DNA from: Corynebacterium vitaeruminis
GTDB taxonomy: Bacteria; Actinomycetota; Actinomycetes; Mycobacteriales; Mycobacteriaceae
DNA: 64,000 bases
Direction: 5' to 3'
NCBI RefSeq assembly: GCF_001054325.1
Contig: NZ_JVVM01000020.1
Location: 248,001 to 312,000 of the forward strand
Part shown: one piece after another, positions 54,671 through 64,000 of the stretch
Layout of the letters: every line of letters starts with the position of its first letter
Position numbering within the stretch: position 1 is the stretch's first letter
Position numbers and translations under genes: made by a program
The notes under the pieces: generated by a model
The model's database searches: none
The model's input: only the letters and a program-made list of their open reading frames with translations
Told to the model about the DNA's origin: nothing

Positions 54671-56290
54671 CTAGTGCGAACCGTCCGAAGCAGCAGAGTT
54701 GCTTCCGTTTTGTCCGAGGTCACTGCCATCGTTCGCACTCGTTTCCACGGAATCGGAACCTTCGCCCTTGCCGTTGTACGGACTGCCCGGCAGCGTCACC
54801 CTCATCAAGGCACCGCCATCATCGGACTCATCGGCAGTAATCGTTCCACCGTGGCGGACAATAACCGACTTCACAATGGCCAACCCCAGACCGGATCCCG
54901 GCATCGATCGTGACTGAATGGAACGGTAGAAACGCTCAAAGACCTTTTCTCGATCTTCCTTCGGGATTCCCGGCCCCGAATCCGCCACCGTGAATTCAGC
55001 GACTACCTCACTGAGTGGCTTTAGACGAACCCGTACGGTGCCGTTTTCCGGCGACCACTTCGCGGCGTTGTCCATCAGGTTCAAAATTGCGCGACCAAGT
55101 CCCGCCGGGTCACCGTAGACGTACCACGGAGCCGTCTGCACGTCGAAAGTGATATCCGGACGACGACGTTCAACACGCGCCAGCGACGTAGAAATAACCT
55201 CATCGACGTCAACATGCTCAATAACCTGTTGCGGGCCATCTTCACGCGCCAGGTCAACGAGGTCGCCGACCAACGTCGACAGCTCTTCCAGCTGTGCGAT
55301 GACATCCGCCTCCAGATCCGCGCGATCCTCATCCGAGATCGCCGCTCCCGAACGGGAGGCCATCATCAGCAGCTCAATATTCGTGCGTAACGACGTCAAC
55401 GGAGTCTTCAACTCATGACCAGCATCAGCAACCAACTCAGCCTGCTTAATGCGCGATGCTTGAAGTGCAGCCAGCATCTCGTTGAAACTGCGTGTAAAAC
55501 GCGCGAGCTCATCGTCGCCCTCCACGGGGATTGGGCGCAGTTCATCGGTCTCCGTTACTCGCTCCGCGGCAATTCTCAGACGAGTGACCGGACGCAGACC
55601 CGTCGTTGCCACGGTAATACCTGAGCCGATTGCGAAGAGGATTCCAATTGCCGAGATACTCAGCAGCACCGCGCCGAGCGCTTTCAGGACCGACTGCGTC
55701 GAGCTTAAGTCCTGAGACAGAATCAGCGTTGCACCGTCTTCGGCGCGAACAGCATACACACGGCGGCCGTTGTACTCATCGGTGCGAATCGATTCCTGCC
55801 GATTCCCTCGTAACACCGCCAGTTCGGGGCCGCCAATCGAGATTGAACCACCGCCCTTGCCCGCCACGCTGCCGTGAGCAAAGTACACCGCGTCCAAATC
55901 GGGGTTCAGAATCCTGTTTGAGTCCGCCTCGAAGGAAGGCCCAATGGCAAACTCCGATGCGTACGGTGACATCAGTAGCTTTTCTGCCTGGTTACGAAGA
56001 TTATTATCCACCTCGCGATATAGCGTTGCCTGCACAGTAAAAAACGCAGCCAACGTCATCAGACCTACTGACATCGCCACAATAAGCGCCGTCAAAATGG
56101 TCAGCCGCCAACGCAGCGAAGGGATACGCGAACTCCGTGGCAGGTCGGCGAGCGCCTCTCCTGCCATCGTCTCAGCATTCGCAGACTTTTCTTGCTTTCC
56201 GACGGTGCCTTGCCCCGGAGTGGCCTCCGCAGCAGAACGCTGATTTGATTGCACGCCACCGCCGGTCGAACGACGACGGCGCAACATCAC
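54671..56290 (-). CDS. mprB: Envelope-stress sensor histidine kinase MprB
   Basis: The 539-residue sensor has two spans (near 62-85, [20 protein letters not shown], and near 205-225), an extracytoplasmic sensor domain between them, HAMP, a HisKA domain with phosphorylated His in [14 protein letters not shown], and a HATPase domain with [11 protein letters not shown] and [17 protein letters not shown]. The C-terminal tail is low-complexity and acidic. The start GTG 56290 overlaps the mprA stop (GTGA). The last spans and motifs match MprB of mycobacteria. Confidence 0.93.
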   Translation of the reverse strand: MMLRRRRSTGGGVQSNQRSAAEATPGQGTVGKQEKSANAETMAGEALADLPRSSRIPSLRWRLTILTALIVAMSVGLMTLAAFFTVQATLYREVDNNLRNQAEKLLMSPYASEFAIGPSFEADSNRILNPDLDAVYFAHGSVAGKGGGSISIGGPELAVLRGNRQESIRTDEYNGRRVYAVRAEDGATLILSQDLSSTQSVLKALGAVLLSISAIGILFAIGSGITVATTGLRPVTRLRIAAERVTETDELRPIPVEGDDELARFTRSFNEMLAALQASRIKQAELVADAGHELKTPLTSLRTNIELLMMASRSGAAISDEDRADLEADVIAQLEELSTLVGDLVDLAREDGPQQVIEHVDVDEVISTSLARVERRRPDITFDVQTAPWYVYGDPAGLGRAILNLMDNAAKWSPENGTVRVRLKPLSEVVAEFTVADSGPGIPKEDREKVFERFYRSIQSRSMPGSGLGLAIVKSVIVRHGGTITADESDDGGALMRVTLPGSPYNGKGEGSDSVETSANDGSDLGQNGSNSAASDGSH

Positions 56291-56979
56291 GGTGCGGTCT
56301 CCCGCATCACATAACCGACACCACGAACGGTGTGAATCAGACGCGGCTCTCCCTCGGCCTCTGTCTTACGACGCAGGTAGCCAATGTAGACCTCAAGCGC
56401 ATTGCCGGACGTCGGGAAGTCATAGCCCCAGACATCCTCCAAAATAGCGGTACGGGAGAGCACACGACGCGGGTTGCTCATCAACAGTTCCAGCAGCGCA
56501 AACTCTGTACGAGTGAGACTAATGCGACGTTCGCCGCGGAAGACCTCACGAGTTTCCGGGTCCAAGGAGAGATCCTCAAACTGCAGTGTTGCGGCATCTT
56601 CCACCGCCGGTACCTCCAGCGCGGAACGACGCAAAAGTGAGCGCACGCGAGCGAGCAGCTCTTCCAATGCGAAAGGCTTGGGCAGGTAGTCATCCGCGCC
56701 GGCATCAAGCCCGGCTACGCGCTCGGAGACCGAATCACGCGCAGTCAACATCATGACCGGTAGATCATCGCCCTCGCTGCGCAGCCGACGACAAACATCG
56801 AGGCCATCGAGCTTCGGCATCATGACATCCAAAATGGCCAAATCCGGACGGTCCTTGGCAATCTTTTCCAAGGCCTCTGCACCGTCCTCGGCGAGCTCGA
56901 CCGTGTAGCCATTAAAAGTCAACGATCGCCGCAGCGCTTCGCGTACCGCTTGATCGTCATCAACTACCAAAATCTTCAT
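56287..56979 (-). CDS. mprA: Response regulator MprA
   Basis: A 230-residue OmpR-type regulator: receiver domain with the phosphorylated Asp in [12 protein letters not shown] and [17 protein letters not shown], then a winged helix ([34 protein letters not shown]). It is so like mycobacterial MprA across [20 protein letters not shown] and [20 protein letters not shown] that assignment is safe. ATG 56979 (MKILVVDDD) is preferred over ATG 56988. mprA-mprB are translationally coupled. Confidence 0.95.
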   Translation of the reverse strand: MKILVVDDDQAVREALRRSLTFNGYTVELAEDGAEALEKIAKDRPDLAILDVMMPKLDGLDVCRRLRSEGDDLPVMMLTARDSVSERVAGLDAGADDYLPKPFALEELLARVRSLLRRSALEVPAVEDAATLQFEDLSLDPETREVFRGERRISLTRTEFALLELLMSNPRRVLSRTAILEDVWGYDFPTSGNALEVYIGYLRRKTEAEGEPRLIHTVRGVGYVMRETAP

Positions 56980-57093
56980 ACTGCCCATTGTGCCTTGAAA
57001 ATATAAGGCGAGTGTAAATGTGACACAGATTCTTCGTGAGAGAGCTCCCATAAAACCTGGCCATAGAACTCAAACCGGGGCATAGAACTCAAA

Positions 57094-57135
57094 AACCTCA
57101 CCCCATCGCCGAGTACAGGCGATGGGGTGAGGTTT
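57094..57135 (-). terminator. Terminator after the L32 gene
   Basis: AACCTCACCCCATCGCC (57094-) and GGCGATGGGGTGAGGTT form a perfect 17-bp stem. On the minus strand it is followed by TTTTTGAG, so it ends the rpmE2-rpmF transcript. Confidence 0.92.
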
Positions 57136-57239
57136 AAAAGCTCTCTATCAACTGTTCCTTACGCACTGAACGCACTCTGGGCGCTCGAGGCGCTCTGTGG
57201 TTCAGCGAGGAACATTGTCAGCATCCTAAAAGATGCGCG

Positions 57240-57413
57240 TTAGAACTTTTCGACGTCAACCAGGCCGAGCTGAACAGCCTTGGCGATGCGACGAGGAACG
57301 TTGTAGACGCGGCCGTTGACCTTGACTTCCTGGAGAGCGACGTTGTTGCTCTTCCACTGGGAACGGCGAGCGCGGGTGTTAGCACGCGACATGCGACGCT
57401 TTGGTACTGCCAT
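57240..57413 (-). CDS. rpmF: Ribosomal protein L32, cysteine-free form
   Basis: A 57-residue L32 beginning [20 protein letters not shown] and ending [10 protein letters not shown]. The zinc-binding cysteine pairs of the C+ form are absent. The gene is too short for most gene finders but has clear family residues at both ends. It follows rpmE2 by 21 bases. Confidence 0.93.
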   Translation of the reverse strand: MAVPKRRMSRANTRARRSQWKSNNVALQEVKVNGRVYNVPRRIAKAVQLGLVDVEKF

Positions 57414-57434
57414 TTTCTTATTCCCCTCCTATTC

Positions 57435-57701
57435 TTAGTTCTTCTTCGCGCGGCGAATGCGGTTACCGTAACGACGCTGGAACTTCTCGACGCGACCAGC
57501 GGTGTCCATGACACGCTGAGCACCGGTCCAGAACGGGTGCGACTCGCTGGTGACGTCAACGACGATCAGCGGGTACTCGTTACCGTCTTCCCACTCGACA
57601 GTGCGGTCGGAGGTGGCGGTGGAACGGGTAAGGAAAGAGTGACCCGTGCCTGCGTCCTTGAAGACCACCGGGTGGTAGTCAGGATGGATGTCCTTCTTCA
57701 T
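57435..57701 (-). CDS. rpmE2: Ribosomal protein L31, type B (cysteine-free)
   Basis: An 88-residue type B L31: [36 protein letters not shown] and [12 protein letters not shown]. Type B proteins carry no CxxC and replace zinc-binding L31 when zinc is scarce, often under Zur control. It is divergent from the rpmB-rpmG-rpsN-rpsR group. Confidence 0.93.
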   Translation of the reverse strand: MKKDIHPDYHPVVFKDAGTGHSFLTRSTATSDRTVEWEDGNEYPLIVVDVTSESHPFWTGAQRVMDTAGRVEKFQRRYGNRIRRAKKN

Positions 57702-58162
57702 TAATTCTCGTTTCCCTCAGGATTGAACTTCAGGTCGCTTTCACCCAGCTGACTGCGGATGAATCGTGCCTGAGTTGGGTACGAATACGACTTACAATGA
57801 CACGCACCAGGTCAATATCTCTATAAACCGGCATGTGACACTCGATGGAATGTTACAGGCTCGGGCCCGAAAAATAAAAACTCTACCGACTTGTAGCAAC
57901 GGCCGTCGTCAAGCACGAACTTCATGACGACGCAGAAGAACCACGATGAGAAAACCGCAGTGGAACAGCGATTAGGTTATCACGCAAGTCGTGTGTAAAC
58001 TGTTCTCTCGCTGTTGTCTAGTTATTCGTTTACGCGCCCAGCGTCGAGTGTCAGCGGGCAGCGCCCCGGAAAAGGCCAGGTGGAATCCTCGGCACTTCAA
58101 TCATTCCGGCGTGGCGCACCAATGATGTCGGCATTGGGCGGCAAGGAAGCAAAGGAATCCCT
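57702..58162. promoter_or_regulatory. Divergent promoter region between two ribosomal-protein groups
   Basis: These 461 bases must hold promoters for rpmE2 and rpmB. I looked for a Zur-type AT-rich palindrome of the mycobacterial kind and saw none that is convincing. There is no supported reading frame; an apparent frame at 58014-58310 overlaps rpmB and is a shadow. Confidence 0.5.
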
Positions 58163-58399
58163 ATGTCGGCGATTTGCCAGGTTACGGGACGCAAGCCGTC
58201 TTTCGGCAAGACCGTGTCCCACTCCCACCGGCGCACTTCGCGCCGTTGGAACCCCAACGTGCAGCGTAAGAAGTTCTACCTCGCCTCTGAGGGGCGTCAC
58301 ATCACTCTGAATGTGTCCCCGAAGGGTCTGAAGACCATCGACAAGTACGGTATCGAGGCTGTTGTTGCTCAGATTCGTGCACGTGGGGAGAAGATCTAA
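58163..58399 (+). CDS. rpmB: Ribosomal protein L28, zinc-free form
   Basis: A 78-residue L28: [40 protein letters not shown] and a C-terminal [15 protein letters not shown]. The CxxC zinc knuckle is replaced by CQVTG, as in the alternative mycobacterial L28 (RpmB2), which belongs to the Zur regulon. AAGGAA lies nine bases before the ATG. It opens the operon rpmB-rpmG-rpsN-rpsR. Confidence 0.93.
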   Translation: MSAICQVTGRKPSFGKTVSHSHRRTSRRWNPNVQRKKFYLASEGRHITLNVSPKGLKTIDKYGIEAVVAQIRARGEKI

Positions 58400-58401
58400 A
58401 A

Positions 58402-58566
58402 ATGGCACGTAATGACATTCGTCCAATCATTAAGTTGAAGTCCACTGCGGGCACCGGTTACACCTACGTGACCCGTAAGAACAAGCGCAATACCCCGGAC
58501 CGTATCACCATTAAGAAGTACGATCCGGTTGTCCGCAAGCACGTCGAATTCCGCGAGGAGCGCTAA
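58402..58566 (+). CDS. rpmG: Ribosomal protein L33, cysteine-free form
   Basis: A 54-residue L33: [20 protein letters not shown], then [20 protein letters not shown] and a charged end. No cysteines are present. It follows the rpmB stop by two bases. Confidence 0.95.
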   Translation: MARNDIRPIIKLKSTAGTGYTYVTRKNKRNTPDRITIKKYDPVVRKHVEFREER

Positions 58567-58569
58567 TTC

Positions 58570-58875
58570 ATGGCTAAGAAGTCCAAGATTGCCAAGAACG
58601 AGCAGCGCAAGGAAATCGTCGCTCGTTATGCAGAACGTCGCGCTGAACTGAAGCGCATCATCAAGTCCCCGCACTCCACTGACGAAGAGCGCATGGACGC
58701 ACAGTACGAGCTGAACCGTCAGCCGCGTGACGCGTCCCCGATTCGCGTTCGCAACCGTGACGCTGCAGATGGTCGCCCGCGTGGCTACCTCCGCAAGTTC
58801 GGTCTGTCCCGTGTCCGCGTTCGTGAGATGGCCCACCGTGGCGAACTCCCGGGCGTCCGTAAGTCCAGCTGGTAA
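58570..58875 (+). CDS. rpsN: Ribosomal protein S14, long cysteine-free form
   Basis: A 101-residue S14 ([20 protein letters not shown] ... [20 protein letters not shown]). The long form without CxxC is the zinc-independent type; the short zinc-binding S14 has 61 residues. It follows rpmG by three bases. Confidence 0.95.
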   Translation: MAKKSKIAKNEQRKEIVARYAERRAELKRIIKSPHSTDEERMDAQYELNRQPRDASPIRVRNRDAADGRPRGYLRKFGLSRVRVREMAHRGELPGVRKSSW

Positions 58876-58889
58876 GTCGAGGAGCACCA

Positions 58890-59141
58890 ATGAAGCGCAA
58901 TCACTCTAACAAGAAGGCGCGGATGGAGCAGTCCCGCCGCCCGAAGAAGAACCCGCTCAAGGCCGCAGGCGTTGAGAAGGTTGATTACAAGGACATTAAC
59001 CTGCTCCGCCAGTTCATCTCTGACCGTGGCAAGATTCGTTCCCGCCGCGTCACCGGTCTGACTCCGCAGCAGCAGCGCCAGGTCGCTACCGCTGTGAAGA
59101 ACGCCCGCGAGATGGCACTCCTGCCGTTCACCAGCCGCTAA
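58890..59141 (+). CDS. rpsR: Ribosomal protein S18
   Basis: An 83-residue S18 with [20 protein letters not shown] and the C-terminal [12 protein letters not shown]. The N-terminus is basic and carries no cysteines. It closes the operon, 14 bases after rpsN, and a terminator follows. Confidence 0.95.
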   Translation: MKRNHSNKKARMEQSRRPKKNPLKAAGVEKVDYKDINLLRQFISDRGKIRSRRVTGLTPQQQRQVATAVKNAREMALLPFTSR

Positions 59142-59235
59142 AGATGGCTGGTCGGCGGGAGCCGATCATTCGAATACCCGCCGAAAGGCCTTATTTACGC
59201 GCTGGCCGCATGACGATACATGCGATAACAGCGTA

Positions 59236-59286
59236 AAACGGACTCAGTCCTTCCCCACCGAGGGGATTGGATTGGGCCCGTTTTTT
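59236..59286 (+). terminator. Terminator of the rpmB-rpsR operon
   Basis: AACGG pairs with CCGTT at the ends and GTCCTTCCCC with AGGGGATTGG inside, followed by TTTTTT (59280-59286). Confidence 0.75.
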
Positions 59287-59306
59287 ATTGTCTAAAATAT
59301 GCATTT

Positions 59307-60242
59307 ATGCCCGCTCTCACCGAAATTTTCACCGGCTTTGGTTCCGTCGCAGTACTGATCATTGTTGGTTGGTTGTTTGGCCGCAGTGAGATCGTCGATA
59401 AGCGGGCATCTTTCACCCTGAACATGGTCGTGTTCTGGATTGCGATGCCGTGCATGCTCGCGCACACGCTCGCAACGGCAGATTCTGCGAACATCTTCGG
59501 TCCGGCGTTTGGTGTTGCGGCGCTTTCTGCGCTGACCACGGCGGCATTCTACCGAATCGTTGTGGCGCCCATGCTCAAACAGCGCGGCGCCGATGCTGTG
59601 GTCGGCGCGATGTCGTCGAGCTACAACAATGTCGCTAATCTCGGCGTGCCCATCGCGGTCGCGGTGCTTCACGACGCTACCGCAGTCGTCCCGGCCCTTA
59701 TCTTTCAAATTGCCTTCTATGCGCCGGCTTCCATGACGGTGCTGGAAATCCTCACCAATCGAGGACACTTCCGACCACGCACTGTCATCATGGCTCCGCT
59801 GAAGAACCCTATCTTTTTGGCGGCGATGGTGGGGCTTGCGATTAATGCCTTCGCAATTGAAGTACCACAGTTCGTAACGCACCCAGTTGGGCTGCTAGGT
59901 CAAGCAGCTGTACCAATGGCGCTCTTGGCCTTCGGTATTAGCCTGCATGGCATGCCGTTTATGGAAGCTGGCCGCTCTCCTCGTCGTGCTGTCGTGGTGG
60001 CGTCTACTCTGAAGCTCTTCCTCCACCCCGCGCTCGCCCTGCTGTTCGGCCATTTCCTATTCGGACTCAACGGGCATGCGCTGCTGGCAGCTGTGGTTAT
60101 CGCTGGTCTGCCGACAGCCCAGAACGTCTACACTTTCGCCTCCCGCTTCGGCCGGAACCTTGAGCAGGCGCGCGATTGTGGCGTGATTACAACAATCGCC
60201 TGCTTGCCGACGGTCCTGATGTTCACCCTGCTGTTGAGTTAG
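59307..60242 (+). CDS. Auxin efflux carrier (AEC) family transporter
   Basis: A 311-residue membrane protein with about nine to ten spans in two halves. Typical AEC positions are VLIIVGWLFGRSEIVDKRAS, MVVFWIAMPCMLAHTLA, SSSYNNVANLGVPIAVAVL and VVIAGLPTAQNVYTFASRFG. The family exports or takes up small organic acids (malate, malonate and others); the substrate is unknown. It is followed directly by the TIGR03089 gene. Confidence 0.88.
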   Translation: MPALTEIFTGFGSVAVLIIVGWLFGRSEIVDKRASFTLNMVVFWIAMPCMLAHTLATADSANIFGPAFGVAALSALTTAAFYRIVVAPMLKQRGADAVVGAMSSSYNNVANLGVPIAVAVLHDATAVVPALIFQIAFYAPASMTVLEILTNRGHFRPRTVIMAPLKNPIFLAAMVGLAINAFAIEVPQFVTHPVGLLGQAAVPMALLAFGISLHGMPFMEAGRSPRRAVVVASTLKLFLHPALALLFGHFLFGLNGHALLAAVVIAGLPTAQNVYTFASRFGRNLEQARDCGVITTIACLPTVLMFTLLLS

Positions 60243-60296
60243 GTGGCTAGTCCTTCACGCCGACGGCATCGCGCAATTCTCGTTACCCTTGGAAGC

Positions 60297-61022
60297 GTGG
60301 AGATTCTGAAGACACTTCTCGAGGCCGATCCGTCCGTGCCTCGTTTGACCTGTTATGACGAAACTACCGGCGGTCGTACCGATTTGTCGGCCCAAACTCT
60401 GGACAACTGGGCCAGCAAGATCGCCAACATGCTGCACGATGAGTTCGACCTTGTCGCTGGAGATCAGGCGTGGATTGACCTGCCGCTGATTTGGCAGTCC
60501 GCCTGCATCATCCTCGGCTGTGAGCGCGCTGGCGTCACCGTTAGCGATGAAGAGCCGCTGGTTGTTTTCACCACTACCGCTAACGTCGGTTCATGGGAAG
60601 AGAAGTTCCCGGACGCCTATATCGCCGTGCTTACCGACGATTCCTTTGGCCGCGGTGTCGTGGAATGCGGTGATGATATTCCACCGGGAGTCATTGACTT
60701 TGGTCCGGAAGTTCGTTTCCACCCAGACGCGTATCTAGGCGCAGGCCCAGACTCCGACCAAACCCCCGTTATTGGGGAGAAGTCTGCTACTGAACTGCTT
60801 TCATCAGCTGGCGACTACGCCGAAGAGGTACAGCTTACACCCGGCTCCCGCATTGTCTCCGAGGGCTGGCTGGATTCCGATTCTTCGCAGGTCAGCGCTG
60901 ACAAATGGGCACGTAACGTGCTGTCGGCTTGGGTTTGTGGAGGTGCTGCCGTCGTCGTGCGCGGGGGCGATAGCGAGCGTGTCGCTGCTATTTCCACGGC
61001 TGAGAAAGCCCGAGTGATTTAA
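60297..61022 (+). CDS. TIGR03089 family protein
   Basis: A 241-residue actinobacterial protein of the TIGR03089 family, related in its N-terminal half to acyl-CoA/AMP ligases but lacking their P-loop and catalytic motifs. LTCYDETTGGRTDLSAQTLD and NWASKIANMLHDEFDLVAGD are typical. Function is unknown. GTG 60297 (VEILKTLLEADPS) gives the expected start; a GTG at 60243 directly after the AEC stop would add 18 non-conserved residues. Confidence 0.75.
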   Translation: MEILKTLLEADPSVPRLTCYDETTGGRTDLSAQTLDNWASKIANMLHDEFDLVAGDQAWIDLPLIWQSACIILGCERAGVTVSDEEPLVVFTTTANVGSWEEKFPDAYIAVLTDDSFGRGVVECGDDIPPGVIDFGPEVRFHPDAYLGAGPDSDQTPVIGEKSATELLSSAGDYAEEVQLTPGSRIVSEGWLDSDSSQVSADKWARNVLSAWVCGGAAVVVRGGDSERVAAISTAEKARVI

Positions 61023-61075
61023 TCGCGTTCCCTCCGGGGAGAAGTGGTCTCGGTCGGCGCGATAACCTGGAAGCT

Positions 61076-62686
61076 GTGATTACCCGACCATATATTCTCG
61101 CGATTCTCGCCCTCATCAATATCTTGGGCGCACTGGCTGTGTGGGATCTGAGCCCGTGGTGGTGGATTCTGATGGCCTTCATCCTCTTCCTGGATGTTGT
61201 GGCTATCTACGACATGATTCAAAAGAAGCACTCTATCCTGCGGAACTTCCCGGTCATCGGCCATCTGCGCTACATGGGTGAGACCATTCGCCCTGAGATG
61301 CAGCAGTACTTCATCGAGCGCAACTTCGACGGCGCACCGTTCGACCGCGATACCCGTACCGTGGTCTACGAGCGCGCTAAGGGGTTGTCCTCTAAGAAGT
61401 CCTTCGGTACTGAGCGCAAGATTAATGCCCCCGGCTACGAGTACGTGCGCCACTCTATGGCTCCGAACCCGCACATCATCGAAGACCCGCGCGTGGATAT
61501 CGGTGGCCCCGACTGCACTCAGCCGTACTCTGCGTCTATCTTCAATATCTCGGCCATGAGTTTCGGTTCTCTGTCCCCGAATGCCGTCATGGCAATGAAT
61601 AAGGGCGCGAAGCTGGGCAACTTTGTTCAGGACACCGGCGAGGGCGCTATCAGCCCGTACCACTTGAAGTACGGTGCGGACATTTACTGGCAGCTGGGTT
61701 CCGGCTACTTCGGTGCGCGTACCGAGGATGGCGACTTCGATCCGGAGCTCTTCCGCGAGAAGGCTAAGATTCCACAGGTCAAGGCAACGTATCTGAAGGT
61801 TAGTCAGGGTGCCAAGCCGGGTCTTGGCGGCATGCTGCCGGGCCACAAGGTCAATGAGGAGATTGCGGCTACCCGCCACGTACCAGTTGGCAAGGGCGTG
61901 ATGAGCCCGCCGTACCACCACGTCTACTCCACCCCGCGTGAACTTGTCCGGTTTATGGGCACCATGCGTGAGCTCAACGGAGGCAAGCCAGTCGGTTTCA
62001 AGCTGTGCGTCGGCTCCCAGCTCGAATTCCTCGCTGTGTGCAAGGCCATGCTGGAGGAAAACATCACACCGGACTTCATCATCGTCGACGGCGCTGAAGG
62101 CGGCACCGGCGCTGCACCGCTGGAATACTCCGACCGTGTTGGCCTGCCGCTAACCGACGGCCTGATTTTGGTCCACAACGCGCTCGTCGGTGCCGGTCTG
62201 CGCGATCGCATCAAGCTCGGTGCGTCCGGCAAGGTCATTACTGGCTTCGACATTGTTAAGCGCATGTGTATCGGCGCTGACTTTGTGAATTCGGCCCGCG
62301 GCATGATGATGGCCACAGGTTGTATCCAGTCTCAGCTGTGCCACACCAACACCTGCCCGGTGGGCGTAGCTACCCAGGACCCGAGCCTGTGGAAGGCCCT
62401 GGATGTCGACGACAAGGGGCAGCGTGTGGCCAACTACCACAACGCCACGGTCAAGGAAGCAGCTGGCCTGCTGGCATCGATGGGCCTGAGTAGCTTCTCC
62501 GAGCTGGGCCCGTCCCACCTGCTGCGCCGTACCAGCGAACAAGTCGGTGAGTCCTACGCGGAGCTTTACAACTGGCTGCAGCCGGGCGAGCTGCTCAGCG
62601 GCACTCGCTTCCACAATTGGGCTGAGGCCTGGGAGACCGCCGACCCGGACACGTTCCACTACCCCGCGGTTCATATGCGCGGGTAG
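61076..62686 (+). CDS. FMN-binding glutamate-synthase-like protein
   Basis: A 536-residue membrane-attached relative of the glutamate synthase FMN domain. An N-terminal pair of spans (YILAILALINILGALAVW, WWILMAFILFLDVVAIYDMI) is followed by the synthase domain: ISAMSFGSLSPNAVMAMNKG, DTGEGAISPYHLKYGADIYW, VDGAEGGTGAAPLEYSDRVG, and CHTNTCPVGVATQDPSLWKA with the iron-sulfur-type cysteines. It has no amidotransferase domain, so it does not make glutamate from glutamine alone. The role is unknown. The start is GTG 61076. Confidence 0.88.
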   Translation: MITRPYILAILALINILGALAVWDLSPWWWILMAFILFLDVVAIYDMIQKKHSILRNFPVIGHLRYMGETIRPEMQQYFIERNFDGAPFDRDTRTVVYERAKGLSSKKSFGTERKINAPGYEYVRHSMAPNPHIIEDPRVDIGGPDCTQPYSASIFNISAMSFGSLSPNAVMAMNKGAKLGNFVQDTGEGAISPYHLKYGADIYWQLGSGYFGARTEDGDFDPELFREKAKIPQVKATYLKVSQGAKPGLGGMLPGHKVNEEIAATRHVPVGKGVMSPPYHHVYSTPRELVRFMGTMRELNGGKPVGFKLCVGSQLEFLAVCKAMLEENITPDFIIVDGAEGGTGAAPLEYSDRVGLPLTDGLILVHNALVGAGLRDRIKLGASGKVITGFDIVKRMCIGADFVNSARGMMMATGCIQSQLCHTNTCPVGVATQDPSLWKALDVDDKGQRVANYHNATVKEAAGLLASMGLSSFSELGPSHLLRRTSEQVGESYAELYNWLQPGELLSGTRFHNWAEAWETADPDTFHYPAVHMRG

Positions 62687-62711
62687 TTCGAAGGGGGGGG
62701 CGCTGGGCGCC

Positions 62712-63257
62712 CTACTCGCCCATCAACTTCTTGCGCAGACGCTCATCCTTTACCAGGACCTCATCACGCATGTTGGCCTGGTAGTTCTCCATTGCCACAA
62801 TAAGCTCTGGGTAACCAGCCGAGAGAATACGCACAGCCAGCAGGCCAGCGTTCTTAGCGCCTCCCACACCGACAGTTGCCACCGGAACGCCGCCTGGCAT
62901 CTGAACGATCGACAGCAGGGAGTCGATGCCCTCCAGGTTCTCCAGCGCGCGTGGCACTCCGATAACCGGCAATGGAGTGGCAGACGCAACCATGCCCGGC
63001 AGGTGCGCAGCACCACCGGCGCCAGCAATGATGCAGCGCAAGCCCTTGTCAGCGGCGGACTTTGCGTAATCTATCATGCGTTCCGGAGTGCGGTGCGCAG
63101 AGACCACGCCTACCTCAAACGGAATTCCGAACTCAGCCAGCACTTCCGCTGCTGGTTCCATGGTCGGCCAATCCGAATCCGAGCCCATAATCAGACCGAC
63201 CAGCGGACCGGTTGCGTTGGCCAGCTTCGGGCTTGCCGCCTGGTTTGCTTCAGCCAA
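62712..63257 (-). CDS. purE: N5-carboxyaminoimidazole ribonucleotide mutase
   Basis: PurE moves the carboxyl group of N5-CAIR to give CAIR in purine synthesis, after PurK. The 181-residue product has [32 protein letters not shown] and [20 protein letters not shown]. The start is TTG at 63257 with AAGGAGA five bases upstream. It lies downstream of purK with a 92-base gap, in the usual purK-purE order. Confidence 0.95.
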   Translation of the reverse strand: MAEANQAASPKLANATGPLVGLIMGSDSDWPTMEPAAEVLAEFGIPFEVGVVSAHRTPERMIDYAKSAADKGLRCIIAGAGGAAHLPGMVASATPLPVIGVPRALENLEGIDSLLSIVQMPGGVPVATVGVGGAKNAGLLAVRILSAGYPELIVAMENYQANMRDEVLVKDERLRKKLMGE

Positions 63258-63349
63258 TGTTGTCTCCTTGCGATAGCAATCTAATTCTTAACAGCGCTGG
63301 TTCTTAAACAGCTTTTTATACAGCTCCAGCTTGTACACAGCGCTAGCTT

Positions 63350-64000
63350 TTATGAAGTGTAGCCGTCTGCCCACACGCCGTCGACGATGTAGCCAGCAGC
63401 GAGGTTGGCAATTCGACGAGTCTCCGCAATGCCCTCCGAGCTTGCGTCGTAACCGCACAGGTTGACGTGGCCCAGCTTACGTCCCGGACGCCAATCCTTG
63501 CCGTACCAGTGAATCTTCGCCGATGGGAAACGGCGCCATACCTCAGCAAAGCGCTGTGCAATCGGCACGTCCGAGGCCTCTTTGCCACCAAGCGTATTGA
63601 CCATCACCGTCACCGGCGCAGTCGGTCGCGTGGAGCCCAGCGGCATATCGGCAACTGCACGCAGGTGCTGCTCAAACTGGCTGGTTTCACAGCCGTCCTG
63701 CGACCAGTGACCAGTGTTGTGCGGGCGCATAGCCAACTCGTTGACAAAGATCTCCGGGTTGCCCTCGGCATCAGTGGTCTCGAACAGCTCGACTGCCAGT
63801 GCACCGGTCACGCCCAGTTCGGAAGCGATGGTCACACTGAGCTTTTCGGCCGCGCTCGCAAGCTCGTCGGAAAGCCCCGGCGCCGGGCAAATCGCCTCGA
63901 CACAGATGCCGTCACGCTGCACGGACTCGAGGACGGGCCAGGCCTTGACCTCACCCGACGGCGTGCGCGCGCACATGGCCGACAGCTCGCGAACCAGCGC
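63350..64000 (-). CDS. purK: N5-carboxyaminoimidazole ribonucleotide synthase, C-terminal part
   Basis: PurK adds carbonate to AIR with ATP to give N5-CAIR. The frame enters from beyond 64000 (RELSAMCARTPSGEVKAWPV) and covers the second half of the ATP-grasp domain: ALAVELFETTDAEGNPEIFV, NELAMRPHNTGHWSQDGC (the catalytic N-E-A-P-RPHNSGH segment) and the C-terminal VMVNTLGGK and KLGHVNLCG. The gene starts right of the window. Confidence 0.93.
   Translation of the reverse strand, partial: ALVRELSAMCARTPSGEVKAWPVLESVQRDGICVEAICPAPGLSDELASAAEKLSVTIASELGVTGALAVELFETTDAEGNPEIFVNELAMRPHNTGHWSQDGCETSQFEQHLRAVADMPLGSTRPTAPVTVMVNTLGGKEASDVPIAQRFAEVWRRFPSAKIHWYGKDWRPGRKLGHVNLCGYDASSEGIAETRRIANLAAGYIVDGVWADGYTS

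Noticed and set aside
57702-58162. Zur operator in the divergent ribosomal-protein region
   Set aside because: No AT-rich palindrome close to the known mycobacterial Zur consensus could be found by eye.
62693-62700. Run of eight G as a phase-variation tract
   Set aside because: It lies after the stop of the GltB-like gene and before the purE stop, so slippage would change no protein.

Overview
The window is chromosomal DNA from a member of the genus Corynebacterium, or a very close relative. The evidence is gene content and order: mprA-mprB, an HtrA-type protease, mog and mscL together; a glp-rimJ-glpR-galU block; divergent rsmI and pmt; metG, tatD, an rpf2-type gene and ksgA together; prfB next to hisN-type phosphatases; an arsC with a single cysteine (a mycothiol-type enzyme); and UPF0182 beside a PPA1309-family gene. 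The species cannot be fixed from the sequence alone.

Layout. 1-5.2 kb: ftsE (cut by the window edge), an inserted DUF222-HNH gene, prfB, and two inositol-monophosphatase-family genes, the second being hisN. 5.2-7.2 kb: arsenic resistance (arsR divergent from acr3-arsC). 7.2-11.5 kb: a broken membrane gene, an acyltransferase-like membrane protein, a trypsin-like protease with a tandem repeat, and a GltS-type transporter. 11.6-16.2 kb: a degraded mobile island lying between two copies of the 3' half of an initiator tRNA gene. It holds an IS110 fragment with a structured upstream non-coding region, a VbhA-like antitoxin with a beheaded Fic toxin, a putative secreted toxin with an acidic partner gene, a pentapeptide protein, and a frameshifted, truncated TrwC-type relaxase fused to a regulator fragment. 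The intact initiator tRNA closes the island on the right. 16.4-28.8 kb: UPF0182, PPA1309, a secreted SGNH hydrolase, a P-type metal ATPase, tmRNA, a self-regulated-looking HTH gene, smpB, an AbgT transporter, a hydrolase and a CDF zinc exporter. 28.9-44.2 kb: ABC-F ATPase, Nudix, acyltransferase-SGNH, ksgA, rpf2-like, tatD, metG, pabB, BCCT transporter, rsmI and pmt.

44.2-57 kb: membrane zinc-finger protein, DoxX, the glpR-rimJ-glp-galU block (cell division and UDP-glucose), folate cyclo-ligase, a SAF protein, mscL, mog, HtrA protease and the MprAB two-component system. 57.2-59.3 kb: two divergent groups of ribosomal protein genes (L32, L31B; L28, L33, S14, S18), all without zinc-ribbon cysteine pairs. 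59.3-64 kb: AEC transporter, TIGR03089 protein, GltB-like FMN protein, purE and purK (cut by the edge).

Most of the window is ordinary core genome. The part worth a second look is the 4.5-kb tRNA-flanked island, above all the putative secreted nuclease-like toxin with its neighbour, the inactivated Fic module, and the IS110 upstream structure that may be a bridge RNA. All starts and family assignments come from reading the sequence; no database search was run.
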